Shown: positions 1-8,976, numbered from the stretch's first letter. The stretch: 64,000 bases of DNA from Noviherbaspirillum sp. UKPF54 (GCF_007874125.1 NZ_CP040128.1:682001-746000), one strand, 5' to 3'. The notes: generated from the sequence alone by a model not told the origin. Made by a program: numbers and translations.

Positions 1-141
1 GGCATGTAACCTGCATCGATGAAGTTTCGGAGACGGCGGCCGCCTGCGTGTTGCATTAATGCCGGACGCGTTCCGCGCAGCCTTGCTCCTCGACAGGGGG
101 ACGCCGGAAAGATGATGGTCTTCAAGATAAGGAGATGAACA
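1..141. other. upstream region of the first gene, no gene seen
   Basis: Left edge of the window. I see no coding region. It ends with an AAGGAG Shine-Dalgarno at 129-134 that serves the lipoprotein gene starting at 142. Confidence 0.5.
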
Positions 142-624
142 ATGTGGACTGACAAATCGAAATTCGGCGCCATCGCCATCTGCAGCCTTGCCCTGGCCGC
201 GTGCGGCACGACTGGCATGAACAGCTCCACCGGCGTCGCGTCCGCGCCGCCGGTGACGACCACCGCCGCCACCGCCAGCAACGTGTCCGGCATGGGCGTG
301 GTGCAGTCCATCGACGTGGTGCCGCGCCAGCAGGCCGGTATCGGCCTGGGGACGGTGGCCGGCGCGGCCGTCGGCGGCCTGCTCGGCAACCAGGTCGGCG
401 GCGGCAGCGGCAGGACCGCGGCGACGGTCGCCGGCGCGGCCGGCGGGGCGCTGGCCGGCCACCAGATGGAAAAGAATGCGCGCGGCGCGGACCAGGCGTA
501 CCGGATCACGGTGCGCATGGATGACGGCTCGCTCCAGACCCTGGCCCAGGAAACGGCGCCTCAGGTGGCGGCCGGTGACCGCGTGCGCCTGGCTAACGGC
601 GTGATCGTCGAGCGCTTCCGCTAA
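142..624 (+). CDS. glycine-zipper outer-membrane lipoprotein (SlyB/17-kDa antigen-like)
   Basis: A 160-aa predicted lipoprotein of the outer membrane. A hydrophobic signal segment ends in the lipobox LAAC with the lipidated cysteine at residue 21. A Thr/Ser/Ala/Pro-rich linker follows, then a glycine-zipper two-helix segment (about residues 66-112) with repeated GxxxG spacing, and a short basic C-terminal domain. This is the usual plan of SlyB/Rickettsia 17-kDa-type proteins, which are thought to help keep the envelope intact. The start is set by an AAGGAG site 7 nt upstream of the ATG. It is followed after 47 bp by a mechanosensitive channel gene on the same strand. Confidence 0.85.
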   Translation: MWTDKSKFGAIAICSLALAACGTTGMNSSTGVASAPPVTTTAATASNVSGMGVVQSIDVVPRQQAGIGLGTVAGAAVGGLLGNQVGGGSGRTAATVAGAAGGALAGHQMEKNARGADQAYRITVRMDDGSLQTLAQETAPQVAAGDRVRLANGVIVERFR

Positions 625-671
625 GGGCGACGCTTGCGGCGCTTGCCGTTCCGCCCGCGCGGCCGCGGGCG

Positions 672-1499
672 ATGAGCCTCGTCCTGGCCGATATCGGCCG
701 CTGGGCGGAGTTGCTGCGGCCGTTCTGGCACATCCTGCTGGTGTGGGTGCTGGCGTGGCTGGTGCTGCGCTCGCTGCGCCGCGCGCTGGCGGCATTCAAG
801 CTGCACATCGAGCACAAGGTCGAGCGCGAGCCGGACGGGGCGCTTGACTTCCGGCGCATCGAGACGCTGACCAACGTGTTTCGCTACGCCGCCGGCATCG
901 TCGTGTTCGGCGTGGCGGCCATGCTCACGCTGGGCGAGATCGGCATCTCCATCACGCCCATCCTTGCCACGGCCGGCGTGGCCGGCATCGCCATCGGCTT
1001 CGGCGCGCAAAGCCTGGTCAAGGACTTTTTCACGGGCCTGTTCCTGCTGCTGGAAAACCAGGTGAGCGAAGGCGACGTGATCGAGGTCGCGGGCAAGTCC
1101 GGCCATGTCGAGCGCGTCACGCTGCGCCACATCCGCATGCGCGACTACGACGGCAGCGTGCACTTCATCCCGAACGGCATGATCACCACCGTCACCAACC
1201 GCAGCCGGGAATATGCCTATGCGGTGGTCGATTTGTCCGTAGGCCGCCGGGAAGACCTGGATCGTGTCTTCGCGCTGATGCGCGAGGTCGGCGCCGCCAT
1301 GCGCGCGGACGCCGCCGTGGGGACGGCGGTGCTGGGCGAGGTCGATATCGCCGGGGTCGAAAAAGTCGAGGATGCGGCAATGACGGTGCGTTGCCGACTG
1401 AAAGTGAAGCCTTCCCGGCAGTGGAGCGTGCGGCGGGAATTTCTGCGCCGCATGAAATTGGCGCTGGACAGGGAGCACCCGCCGGCTTCTCCGACGTAA
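672..1499 (+). CDS. MscS-family small-conductance mechanosensitive channel
   Basis: A 275-aa inner-membrane channel protein of the MscS family, which opens under membrane tension to release solutes in hypo-osmotic shock. An N-terminal transmembrane helix (about residues 12-35) is followed by two hydrophobic segments near 75-130. The second is the pore helix, Gly/Ala-rich with the family pattern GVAGIAIGFGAQSLVKDF. The beta domain follows (EGDVIEVAGKSGHVE, then FIPNGMITTVTNRS), and the C-terminal alpha/beta domain ends near residue 270. The length fits a short MscS with three membrane helices. It probably forms a stress-envelope group with the preceding lipoprotein and the following membrane protein. 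Confidence 0.92.
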   Translation: MSLVLADIGRWAELLRPFWHILLVWVLAWLVLRSLRRALAAFKLHIEHKVEREPDGALDFRRIETLTNVFRYAAGIVVFGVAAMLTLGEIGISITPILATAGVAGIAIGFGAQSLVKDFFTGLFLLLENQVSEGDVIEVAGKSGHVERVTLRHIRMRDYDGSVHFIPNGMITTVTNRSREYAYAVVDLSVGRREDLDRVFALMREVGAAMRADAAVGTAVLGEVDIAGVEKVEDAAMTVRCRLKVKPSRQWSVRREFLRRMKLALDREHPPASPT

Positions 1500-1687
1500 T
1501 TGGAATCCTTACCCGGAGCCGTGCAAACTTTACCCGGAACGCGGACCGGCGCGGCGCGCGCCGGCGCACGGTTTCGCAGGCATGGATGTTGCGTTTTGCG
1601 TCTGCGTGGACCCGTCGGCCGGGTGCAGCGAAACGATCGGCAACCGAACAGGCTTTGCCGTCTGCCCGGGATGACAGGAGGAATGAC

Positions 1688-2512
1688 ATGGGAATCGACG
1701 ACATCCATTCCGGCCGTGGAGAACTGCCGCAACAGATCGATCCGATGCCCTACGCGCGGCGGCCGCTGTTTTCCGCGGTGCGCTGGGGCGCGGTGCTGGC
1801 GGGCGTGGTGGTCGGCATTTCGGTGCAGCTGCTGCTGACCTTGCTGGGCATTGCGACTGGCCTGTCGGCAACCGATGTGTCGCAAGGCGAGGGCATGGGA
1901 ACGGGGCCGCTGCTGTGGGCCGGGCTATCCATGCTGATCGCGGCCTTCGTGGGCGGCTATGTCGCCGCGCGCATGTCGGGCCTCAAGCGCAAGGCCGACG
2001 GCGTGCTGCATGGCGCGGTGTCGTGGGCGGTGACCACGATCCTGTTCTCGATGCTGGCGACCTCGATCGGCGGCACGCTGGTCAGCGGCGTGTTCAACAA
2101 CATGAACCAGCTCGCCAGCGCCGGCGCGCGGTCAGGCGAATCGCCGCTGGCGGCGCTGATGCGCGCGCAGGATATCCGAATGGACGCCGCCGGCCTGCGC
2201 CAGCTGCAGCAGTACCTGCAGGCCGGCCAGCGCGATCAGGCTGTGCAGCTGGTGATCAACGCCACCGGCGTGGAGCCCGCCAGGGCGTCGGCGGTGGTGG
2301 ACCAGGCGCTGATCCTGACCGGTCCGGCCGGCGCCGCCTCGCCGCAGGGCCGCGGCGCGACCGAGAGCGCGGTACGCCGCACCAGCGCCGCCGCCTGGCT
2401 GGTGTTCGCGGCGGTGGCCCTGGCGCTGGCCATCGGCATGGGCGGCGGCATCATGGGCGCGGCCGGATCGCGCCGCGTAAGCTGGTCATCCGGCGCGGCG
2501 CCGCCCGCCTGA
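1688..2512 (+). CDS. conserved polytopic membrane protein
   Basis: A 274-aa membrane protein of unknown function. The start ATG at 1688 is preceded by a good AGGAGG-like site (GACAGGAGGAATGAC), so I prefer it to the much longer open frame upstream. Four hydrophobic segments are visible: about residues 30-58, 73-95, 105-130, and a C-terminal one near 240-262. A soluble Gln-rich insert at about 135-230 may contain helices. Related proteins are common in proteobacteria next to PRC-barrel and envelope-stress genes, but I cannot assign an activity. A G/C-rich stem followed by six T residues (about 2499-2526) just past the stop may be a terminator. Confidence 0.72.
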   Translation: MGIDDIHSGRGELPQQIDPMPYARRPLFSAVRWGAVLAGVVVGISVQLLLTLLGIATGLSATDVSQGEGMGTGPLLWAGLSMLIAAFVGGYVAARMSGLKRKADGVLHGAVSWAVTTILFSMLATSIGGTLVSGVFNNMNQLASAGARSGESPLAALMRAQDIRMDAAGLRQLQQYLQAGQRDQAVQLVINATGVEPARASAVVDQALILTGPAGAASPQGRGATESAVRRTSAAAWLVFAAVALALAIGMGGGIMGAAGSRRVSWSSGAAPPA

Positions 2513-2541
2513 GGCCGGCGTTTTTTGTGAAAGGGAATCGC

Positions 2542-2835
2542 ATGAGAACAGCAGGAAGTCGGACACGCAGCTCGGACAACAGCCGCAGGCGCTTTGTCAG
2601 GGTGTCCGAATGCGATTCCAGCACCGCGCAGCTGCTGCACGGCTGCCCGGTTGTGACGCCCGAAGGATCGCGCATCGGGCATGTCGATCACCTGATGGTG
2701 GATGCGGAGACGCATCAGTTGAGGTACGTGATGCTGGCGCGTGGGCGTCGGCATGGGGCGGAGGTGGCGATTCCGTGGCATGCGCTGTATTTCGATGCGG
2801 CTGCGGGGAGGTTGGTGTTTTATACGTGGGTTTGA
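2542..2835 (+). CDS. PRC-barrel domain protein
   Basis: A 97-aa soluble protein. After a basic, Ser/Arg-rich N-terminus of about 30 residues, the rest is one PRC-barrel-type beta domain, recognisable from GCPVVTPEGSRIGHVDHLMVD, the strand pair LRYVMLARG, and the closing VAIPWHALYFD. PRC-barrel proteins are found as small adapters in photosynthetic reaction-centre H subunits, RimM and many bacterial stress loci. No catalytic role is implied. An AAAGGGA site lies 6 nt before the ATG. It follows the membrane-protein gene by 29 bp, and the two may be co-transcribed. Confidence 0.78.
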   Translation: MRTAGSRTRSSDNSRRRFVRVSECDSSTAQLLHGCPVVTPEGSRIGHVDHLMVDAETHQLRYVMLARGRRHGAEVAIPWHALYFDAAAGRLVFYTWV

Positions 2836-2851
2836 TGTTATGGGCTGGCTT

Positions 2852-2943
2852 TTGATGTTTCTTCGGTGCCGGGGGCACCGAAGAAACATCAATCACTTCT
2901 CCGCGGTGCCGGGGGCACCGAAGAAACATCAATCACTTCTCCG
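2852..2943. repeat. long perfect hairpin plus two tandem 40-bp units
   Basis: A perfect 19-bp inverted repeat (arms 2852-2870 and 2874-2892, GGG loop) sits between two convergent genes. The right half of the hairpin is repeated: a 40-bp unit occurs twice without change, at 2864-2903 and 2904-2943. The stop codon of the minus-strand gene (2929-2931) lies inside the second unit. The hairpin could work as a bidirectional terminator, although neither side has a clear T run. It may also be a REP/mini-transposable-like repeat. Confidence 0.8.
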
Positions 2944-3429
2944 GCAAAAACAAATGCCTCCCCCGTTCCGCCACAATCCCCCCTTCGCCATCGCCCGCAA
3001 CCACATCGCCACCGTTCCCGCAAACGCCTCGTCGTACCAAGGATTGGCCCCGCTGCAGCTGACCACGATTCCGTCCACCACAACGCTGCCCCACAGCACC
3101 GTATCGCGCGCGGTCAGTAAGTGCGGCCGCAGCTCCTGTACCACGTGGCCATCCAATCCGGTGCGCCATGCCACGCGCGCCTTGGCATGCGCGAACGCCG
3201 CATAATCGGCATCCCATTTTTCACGGTCGCCGACGGCGTGCTCGTAGAGAATCGCTTCCTCGAACGAGGAGTCGGCGGGCCCGAGCAGCGGGTCCATCAC
3301 TACGAGGTACAGAAAGCCGCTTTCCCCGACTTCCTTGTGCTTCATCGCTTCGTGGATCAGCGGCAGGCTCATGGCGACCGCCTTTTCCGCAGCCGCGCGA
3401 TCGATGAAGTAGCTTCCGGAAGCTGCCAT
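2929..3429 (-). CDS. small conserved protein, possible GlcG/HbpS-like fold
   Basis: A 166-aa cytosolic protein. The start ATG at 3429 follows an AAAGGAG site. I do not recognise it firmly. The pattern KARVAWRTG followed by TVLWGSVVVDGIVVSCSGA and an acidic residue (WYDEAFA) resembles the GlcG/HbpS (DUF336) layout of small heme- or cofactor-binding proteins, but the N-terminal half does not help. The C-terminus (GGGICFCRRSD) is read from the tandem repeat that overlaps the stop codon, so the original end may have been altered by the repeat. It lies downstream of the glycosyltransferase gene on the same strand, 10 bp from that gene's stop, so it could be the last gene of that operon or a separate unit. 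Confidence 0.65.
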   Translation of the reverse strand: MAASGSYFIDRAAAEKAVAMSLPLIHEAMKHKEVGESGFLYLVVMDPLLGPADSSFEEAILYEHAVGDREKWDADYAAFAHAKARVAWRTGLDGHVVQELRPHLLTARDTVLWGSVVVDGIVVSCSGANPWYDEAFAGTVAMWLRAMAKGGLWRNGGGICFCRRSD

Positions 3430-3439
3430 GGACTCTCCT

Positions 3440-4390
3440 TTAGAGTTGGGTAACGAAACGGAAGACGGCGTCCCAGTCGCGCGCGAAGCGCTCGATGCCG
3501 AAACGTTCGAGCGCGTAGCGCCGCGCCGCCGCGCCGAGCTCGCGGGCATGCCCGGGATGCGCTAGCAATTTCCGCATGCGCTCGGCCAGCACGTCCTCGC
3601 GCGTGTCGACGTAGCCGGAGACGCCGTTGTCGATCACGGTCGCCATTTCGGTGGTCGCCAGCGCGACGATGGGCATGCCGATCATCATCGCCTCGATCAC
3701 GGCCAGGCCCAGGCTGGTGTAGCGGATCGGGTTGAAGAAGAAGCGGTATCGCGCGCAGAAGGCGGGCAGCTGCGCGTGCTCGACTTCGCCCAGCCCGCCC
3801 GCTTCCGGCGCGCCCATGCCGACCAGGTCGAGCGGCACCGCCTCGCGCGCGCGCATGAAAACGTCGCCGCCCAGGCGCCGGCCGCGCCGGGCGATGTTGT
3901 TGACGACCACGATGCCGCGCTCCAGCTCGCCGCCGTAGCTTACGTGCGGGGGGACGATCACGCCGTGCTCGACGATGCGCGCGGGCGTCGCGCCGCTATC
4001 CCACATCAGCGCGTTGAACGGCGTGACATGCACCAGGAGCACATCCGGGTCCTGCACCGGGTGCCGCATGTCGGTCGGGTTCTCGCGCGGCGGGTCGTGC
4101 TCCAGGTAGATCTTCGGCAGGCGGCGCTGCGCTTCCGACAGGTAGAGGTGCTGGTCCTTCAGGTACTGGTCGTCGTCCTGGAACAGGATGCAGTCGAACT
4201 GGCAGTCCTTCGCTTCGTCGACCGGCAGGTCGATCACGTTATCGCCCCACGGGATGTGGCCGCAGCGACCGCCGTATCCGGGCGGACGGTCGGGCTTGGA
4301 CAGGACGTAGAAATCGTGCGGGGCCTGGGTCAGGTAGTAGAGGTAGCTGCCGTGCGTGTGCCAGGTGAGGATTTTCAGTCGTCGCTGCAT
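3440..4390 (-). CDS. glycosyltransferase, GT-B type (family 1/4-like)
   Basis: A 316-aa predicted glycosyltransferase. The C-terminal half carries the nucleotide-sugar-binding signature of GT-B enzymes: the stretch TSLGLAVIEAMMIGMP at about residues 220-236 with the conserved Glu, followed by GVSGYVDT and the helix with ALERFGIERFARDWD near the end. The N-terminal half starts ILTWHTHGSYLYYL, as in enzymes of cell-surface glycan loci. It is shorter than the usual 360-400 aa but looks complete. It belongs to a minus-strand set with a radical SAM enzyme and a GT-A glycosyltransferase, and its start is 10 nt from the radical SAM stop. The acceptor is unknown. Confidence 0.85.
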   Translation of the reverse strand: MQRRLKILTWHTHGSYLYYLTQAPHDFYVLSKPDRPPGYGGRCGHIPWGDNVIDLPVDEAKDCQFDCILFQDDDQYLKDQHLYLSEAQRRLPKIYLEHDPPRENPTDMRHPVQDPDVLLVHVTPFNALMWDSGATPARIVEHGVIVPPHVSYGGELERGIVVVNNIARRGRRLGGDVFMRAREAVPLDLVGMGAPEAGGLGEVEHAQLPAFCARYRFFFNPIRYTSLGLAVIEAMMIGMPIVALATTEMATVIDNGVSGYVDTREDVLAERMRKLLAHPGHARELGAAARRYALERFGIERFARDWDAVFRFVTQL

Positions 4391-4400
4391 AGGGGCGCAA

Positions 4401-5474
4401 TCAGAAAGTGCCTGCGTAGATGGCGCAACTGCGACAGACTTCCGGGGGCGTCGCAGAGGCGAGCTGTTCGCGAAATGCGGTGTACTGGCGATTGTTCCAG
4501 ATCGTCGCCACGCCGTTTTGCGCCATGTCGCCGAAGTGGATGCGGTCCGGCGTGGACACCATGCAGCATGGCATGGCGCGGCCGTCGTAGCTGATGTAGG
4601 CGCCGCGCCATGGCCAGTCGCAGCGGGCTCTTCCCGGCATGCCGGGCGGGTGCGGGCGTGGTCTCACGTTGGGCAGGCGCAGCGCGACGCCGAGCTCGCG
4701 CGCGGCCGCGCGCGCTGCCTCGAAGTGCCGTTCGACGCGCTGCGGGTCGTCGTTGACGAGGCTTTCTTCGTCGACGAAGCTGCGCATCGGACGGTAGCGC
4801 TCGGGCAGGCTCGACTCGCCGAAATCGTGGCACAGGTGCTGCACCGACAGCGCACGTACGCCTTCGCGGCGGGCCAGCCGCACCAGGTCGGGCAGTTCGT
4901 GCAGGTTGCGCCGCATGGCCACGGCCACCAGGCGGATGTCGGGCGTTGCGCTCCTCAGTTTTTCCCTGGCCTGCACCAGTCGGCGCAGGTTGCGCAGCAC
5001 GCGCTCGAAGCGCGCGCGCAGGCGGATCGCCTGGAAGGTGTCGGCGCTGGCGCCGTCGAGCGAGGCATGCAGCGTGCGCAGGCCGCTCGCGACGCATTCC
5101 TCGGCGCGCGCGTCGGTCAGGACGGTGAGGTTGGTATTGGTCGACACCGCGATGCCGCGCCCGGCGGCGTAGCGCACCATGTCGAAAAAGCGCGGATGCA
5201 GCATCGGTTCGCCCAGCCCCTGCAGCTGCAATTCCTCCAGCTGGGGGAACTGGTCGATCAGGCGGCAGAACACCTCGAAATCCATGAAGGCGCGTGGCTG
5301 GCCGGGGCCGCCTTCGCCGCGGAACTGGATCGGGCACATGCGGCAGCGCAGGTTGCACTGGCCGACCGGCTCGATCTGCACGAAGCGCGGCAGCGCGACG
5401 TCGTCATTTGCGCGCGCCAATGAGCCCCCTTCGTTCGTGCGCGGCGGCGCAACCTCCTCGCCCGCGTCGCTCAT
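4401..5474 (-). CDS. radical SAM/SPASM-domain protein
   Basis: A 357-aa radical S-adenosylmethionine enzyme. The CxxxCxxC cluster motif is CNLRCRMCP at about residues 39-47, followed by the SAM-site GLGEPMLHP. The C-terminal Cys-rich part (CDWPW at about 285, CCMV near 302, CRSC at about 348) is a SPASM-type domain that should hold auxiliary iron-sulfur clusters. SPASM proteins modify peptides or sugars; the substrate cannot be read from the sequence. The ATG at 5474 overlaps the stop of the upstream glycosyltransferase by four bases (ATGA), indicating translational coupling. I therefore prefer this start to the longer open frame. Confidence 0.88.
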   Translation of the reverse strand: MSDAGEEVAPPRTNEGGSLARANDDVALPRFVQIEPVGQCNLRCRMCPIQFRGEGGPGQPRAFMDFEVFCRLIDQFPQLEELQLQGLGEPMLHPRFFDMVRYAAGRGIAVSTNTNLTVLTDARAEECVASGLRTLHASLDGASADTFQAIRLRARFERVLRNLRRLVQAREKLRSATPDIRLVAVAMRRNLHELPDLVRLARREGVRALSVQHLCHDFGESSLPERYRPMRSFVDEESLVNDDPQRVERHFEAARAAARELGVALRLPNVRPRPHPPGMPGRARCDWPWRGAYISYDGRAMPCCMVSTPDRIHFGDMAQNGVATIWNNRQYTAFREQLASATPPEVCRSCAIYAGTF

Positions 5475-6604
5475 ATCAGCCTCGCGCGGAACCTGAGCGC
5501 GCCGACGGCGCGCCAGAAGACCGCAAGAGGCGGGATCAGGATCGAAGTGATCAGCATCTCGGCGATGTGCGACGGAGTACGCGACGTGCGCTTCAGGCGC
5601 TGCGCGCAAAAGCGCGCGGTCATGAACAGCCAGACCAGGCCCGCGGCGACCGCCGCCTCGGCCAGGGCGGCCAGCAGGCTGGCCAGGCAGGCGAACAGCG
5701 CCGCCACCGTCAGGTAGAAATCCCAGCGCGGGCGGGCGCGTATCTTCTCGCGGTACAGCAGCGGATGCTTCTTGAACAGCAGCGCGTCGAACTGGATCTT
5801 CCTGATCTGGGAGATGCTCACGCCCCACCCGGCCGGACGGATCGGATGCGTCATCACCGCGTTCGGCGCGTGCACGATGCCGGCGCTGTATTCGAGCAGG
5901 CTGAAATAGAGGTCGGAATCCTCGCGCCAGGCAAAGCGGAAGCGCTCGTCGAAGCCGCCGATGTCTTCCAGCACGCGCCTGCGCACGAAGCAGTTGGCGG
6001 TGACGAATTCGGCGGTTTCCAGGTTCTTGGCGTCGAGCTGGTAGTCGGTGGGCGTGCCGGACATCGGCATGACGATGCGTCCGCGCACCGCGTGCACGTC
6101 GTCGTTGAATGCAAGCATGCCGTTGCGCAACCAGTCGGCGCGCGCGATCGTGTCGTCGTCGGTGAAGGCGATGATGCCGCCGCGCGCGGCCCGCCAGCCG
6201 TGGTTGCGTGCGGCAGCCGGCCCGTGCGGCCCCATCGACGGGATGTAGACGATGTCGGGACCGGTGCCGGCGGTGTGGGCCGACCAGCCGACCACGATGT
6301 CGCGCGTGCTGTCGTCGGGCCCGTCGTCGACGATGATGATTTCGAAGCGGCCCGGGTCGAAGCGCTGCAGGACAAGGCTGGCAATGCAGCGGTTGAGCAG
6401 CTGCGGGCGGCCCCGCGTCGGCACCACGATCGACACGTCGATGTCGACCGCCGGCGGGGCGTCGCCGGCATGGGGATGCAGGCGCGTGACCGAGGCGCTG
6501 CGTGGCGCAGCGGGCGGCGCTTCCCTTGTGCGGCCTGCGCGCAGGCCGTCGCCTTCGGCGCGACGGCGCCGGCGATCCCTGTTAAATGCGAGTACTTTCG
6601 GCAT
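5471..6604 (-). CDS. glycosyltransferase family 2 with C-terminal membrane helices
   Basis: A 377-aa GT-A fold glycosyltransferase. The N-terminal 50 residues are basic and poorly conserved. The GT2 domain starts with DVSIVVPTRGRPQLLNRC (about residue 56), has the acidic IIVDDGPDDSTRD motif, the GPAAARNHG nucleotide loop and the metal-binding DDD in FTDDDTIARADW. The later EDSDLYFSLLEY provides the usual catalytic ED. Two hydrophobic helices near residues 300-340 should anchor it in the inner membrane. It is the first gene of the three-gene glycan set on the minus strand, which suggests it acts before the radical SAM and GT-B steps on a membrane-linked acceptor. Confidence 0.9.
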   Translation of the reverse strand: MPKVLAFNRDRRRRRAEGDGLRAGRTREAPPAAPRSASVTRLHPHAGDAPPAVDIDVSIVVPTRGRPQLLNRCIASLVLQRFDPGRFEIIIVDDGPDDSTRDIVVGWSAHTAGTGPDIVYIPSMGPHGPAAARNHGWRAARGGIIAFTDDDTIARADWLRNGMLAFNDDVHAVRGRIVMPMSGTPTDYQLDAKNLETAEFVTANCFVRRRVLEDIGGFDERFRFAWREDSDLYFSLLEYSAGIVHAPNAVMTHPIRPAGWGVSISQIRKIQFDALLFKKHPLLYREKIRARPRWDFYLTVAALFACLASLLAALAEAAVAAGLVWLFMTARFCAQRLKRTSRTPSHIAEMLITSILIPPLAVFWRAVGALRFRARLI

Positions 6605-6725
6605 GGCTGCGATCCTGAATGGGTTTTTTTAAATTGGAATAAGCACGCCTGCTATTGTTCCCGGGCGTTCCCGGTTCGAAGGCAACTCTTGTGCCACATC
6701 ATTGCCTGCTTTTCTGCGTGGATTG

Positions 6726-8531
6726 CTACCCGGACAGCAATTCCTTTTCCCGCTCCTCGCTGTGCTCGCTGCTCTGCTGCAGCTGCCACAGCCGCGCATA
6801 GGCTCCGCCCTTGTGCAGCAGTTCCGCATGCGGGCCGCGCTCGATGATGCGGCCGCGGTCCATCACCAGGATTTCGCCGGCGTCGACCACGGTCGACAGG
6901 CGGTGCGCGATGACCAGCGCGGTGCGGTTGTGCGACAGCTGGTCGAGCTCTTCCTGGATGGCGCGCTCGGATTGCGAGTCGAGCGCGGAGGTGGCTTCGT
7001 CGAAAATGAGCAGCGGCGGATTCTTGAGGATGGCGCGCGCCAGCGCGATGCGCTGCTTCTCGCCGCCCGACATCTTGACGCCTCGCTCGCCGACCGGTGT
7101 ATCGTATTTCTGCGGCAGCGATTCGATCAGCTCGTGGATGTGCGCGGCCTTGGCTGCGGCTACGATGTCGTCCATGGTGGCGTCGGGGCGGCCGTAGCCG
7201 ATGTTGTAGGCGATGGTGTCGTTGAACAGCAGGGTTTCCTGCGGCACCACGCCGATGGCCGCGCGCAGGCTCCGGGTGGACACGCTGCGGATGTCCTGGC
7301 CGTCGACCAGCACCCGGCCGCTGCCGACGTCGTAAAAGCGCAGCAGCAGGCGCGCCAGCGTGGACTTGCCGGAGCCGCTGCCGCCGACCACCGCCACGGT
7401 GGTGCCGGGCGCGATGCGGAAGGAGACGTCGCGCAGGATGATGCGCCCCGGCTCGTAGCCGAAGCTGACATTGTCGAACACCACTTCGCCTTTCGCCACG
7501 CGCAGTTCCGGCAGGCCGGGCGGGTCGGGAATTTCCGGCTTTTCGCGCAGCAGCTGGAACAGCTTTTCGGTGTTGACCAGCGCATCGCGCGATTCGCGGT
7601 ACACGAAGCCGAGCGAGTTCAGCGGCAGGCAGAGCTGGATCACGTAGGCGTTAATCAGGATCAGGTCGCCCACCAGCATCTGCCGCGTCATCACGCCGTG
7701 GCCGGCCAGCAGCATCACCGATGCCACGCCGAGGGCGATGATCGCGCTCTGTCCGACGTGCAGGATGAACAGCGCGCGCTGGTTCTGCACCACCGCTTCG
7801 GCCCAGTGGTCCATGACATCCTGGAAGCGATGCGATTCCTTTCCTTCGTTGGTGAAGTACTTGACCGTGTCGTAATTGATCAGGCTGTCGGTCAAGAGGC
7901 TCTTGGCGCTGGAGTCGAGGCGGTTCACGCGGCGCTGGTGGATGGCGCGCCGGGCGGTGAACACCAGGGTGAAGCCGCAGTAGAGGAGGAAGGTGACGCC
8001 GATGATGGCGGTGTACCAGAGGCTGTAGCGGGTGGTCATGATGGCGATCACCATGCCGATCTCGAGCAGCGTCGGCACCAGCGTAAACAGGCCCACGCCG
8101 AGCAGGAAGGCGATGCCGTTGGTGCCGCGGTCGATGTCGGGCAACAGGCCGCCGATGCGGCGCTGCGCATGAAAGCGCGCCGACAGCGAATGCAGGTGGG
8201 AGAATGTGTTGTGGGCGTAGGTGGCGACCGTGTGCTGGGTCACGCGCGAGAATGCCAGGTCACGCAACTCGTTGAACAGCGTGCTGGCAAAGCGCATGAT
8301 CGCATAGCCGGTCAGCAGCACGATCGGCAGCGAGGTGATGTGTTCCGGATGGGACAGCTCGTCAACGATGCGCTTGAGCATGAGCGGCACCGACACCACC
8401 GCCACCTTGGCCAGGATCAGGCAGATCAGCGCCGCGGCGATACGCCCGCGAAAGCCGGAAACGACTTGCCACAGGTCGCGCATGACATTCTGGCGGGGAG
8501 GCTGGCCGTCGGGCGGAGGTGACATATCCAT
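6726..8531 (-). CDS. ABC exporter, fused permease/ATPase (Atm1/ABCB7-like)
   Basis: A 601-aa half-transporter. Six membrane helices span about residues 25-320. The ATPase domain follows, with Walker A GGSGSGKST (about 377-385), signature MSGGEKQRIALARA (about 485), Walker B LLIFDEATSALD (about 505) and the H-loop AHRLSTV. The order and sequence resemble the Atm1/HMT1 group of exporters, which move glutathione-linked sulfur or metal conjugates across the membrane; the assignment to that group is by overall resemblance. It would work as a homodimer. A second in-frame ATG at 8525 is also possible. It lies 121 bp upstream of the glycosyltransferase set on the same strand. Confidence 0.9.
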   Translation of the reverse strand: MDMSPPPDGQPPRQNVMRDLWQVVSGFRGRIAAALICLILAKVAVVSVPLMLKRIVDELSHPEHITSLPIVLLTGYAIMRFASTLFNELRDLAFSRVTQHTVATYAHNTFSHLHSLSARFHAQRRIGGLLPDIDRGTNGIAFLLGVGLFTLVPTLLEIGMVIAIMTTRYSLWYTAIIGVTFLLYCGFTLVFTARRAIHQRRVNRLDSSAKSLLTDSLINYDTVKYFTNEGKESHRFQDVMDHWAEAVVQNQRALFILHVGQSAIIALGVASVMLLAGHGVMTRQMLVGDLILINAYVIQLCLPLNSLGFVYRESRDALVNTEKLFQLLREKPEIPDPPGLPELRVAKGEVVFDNVSFGYEPGRIILRDVSFRIAPGTTVAVVGGSGSGKSTLARLLLRFYDVGSGRVLVDGQDIRSVSTRSLRAAIGVVPQETLLFNDTIAYNIGYGRPDATMDDIVAAAKAAHIHELIESLPQKYDTPVGERGVKMSGGEKQRIALARAILKNPPLLIFDEATSALDSQSERAIQEELDQLSHNRTALVIAHRLSTVVDAGEILVMDRGRIIERGPHAELLHKGGAYARLWQLQQSSEHSEEREKELLSG

Positions 8532-8976
8532 TTACGTATCCGGTCACAAGAAACGGCAGGCAGTGCAAGCTTGTTCCATTCCTGCCTGTAATAGTTACAA
8601 AGCGCTTTTACAAACGAACTCCCTTATCTTCCTGGCGGCGCCGGCATGCATCGGGCCACCCGACGCTGCCTGCGCGGGAAGGAAGCCGCGCGGCACAGCC
8701 CATCCAGTGGAATGGAACTTGCGAAGAGGGGTGCCGGTCACGTTCGCGATCAAGTTCGCATATCCCGGCCGGCCGGGTGCTTCGCAGGGCTGGTTAGCAC
8801 TATTTATTCCAAGACGATTGACACGCATGCAATGACGACCGCCGCAATGTCCGCTGGCTACCTCCATGCCGTCGCTGCGCGGGTGGGGCGAAGCGCAAGG
8901 GCGGACCGGCGTCGGCAGTGCGGCGCATGCCGCGTGCGGCTGTTTGCATCGCGCGGCAAGGACAGAAAGGAGCTTC
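8532..8976. other. 445-bp divergent intergenic region
   Basis: This lies between the minus-strand ABC exporter and the plus-strand START/Hsp20 gene. Open frames in it have no ribosome-binding sites and unlikely composition, so I see no gene. It should hold the promoters of both flanking genes. I did not find a convincing -35/-10 pair, and no heat-shock sigma-32 site stands out. Confidence 0.5.
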
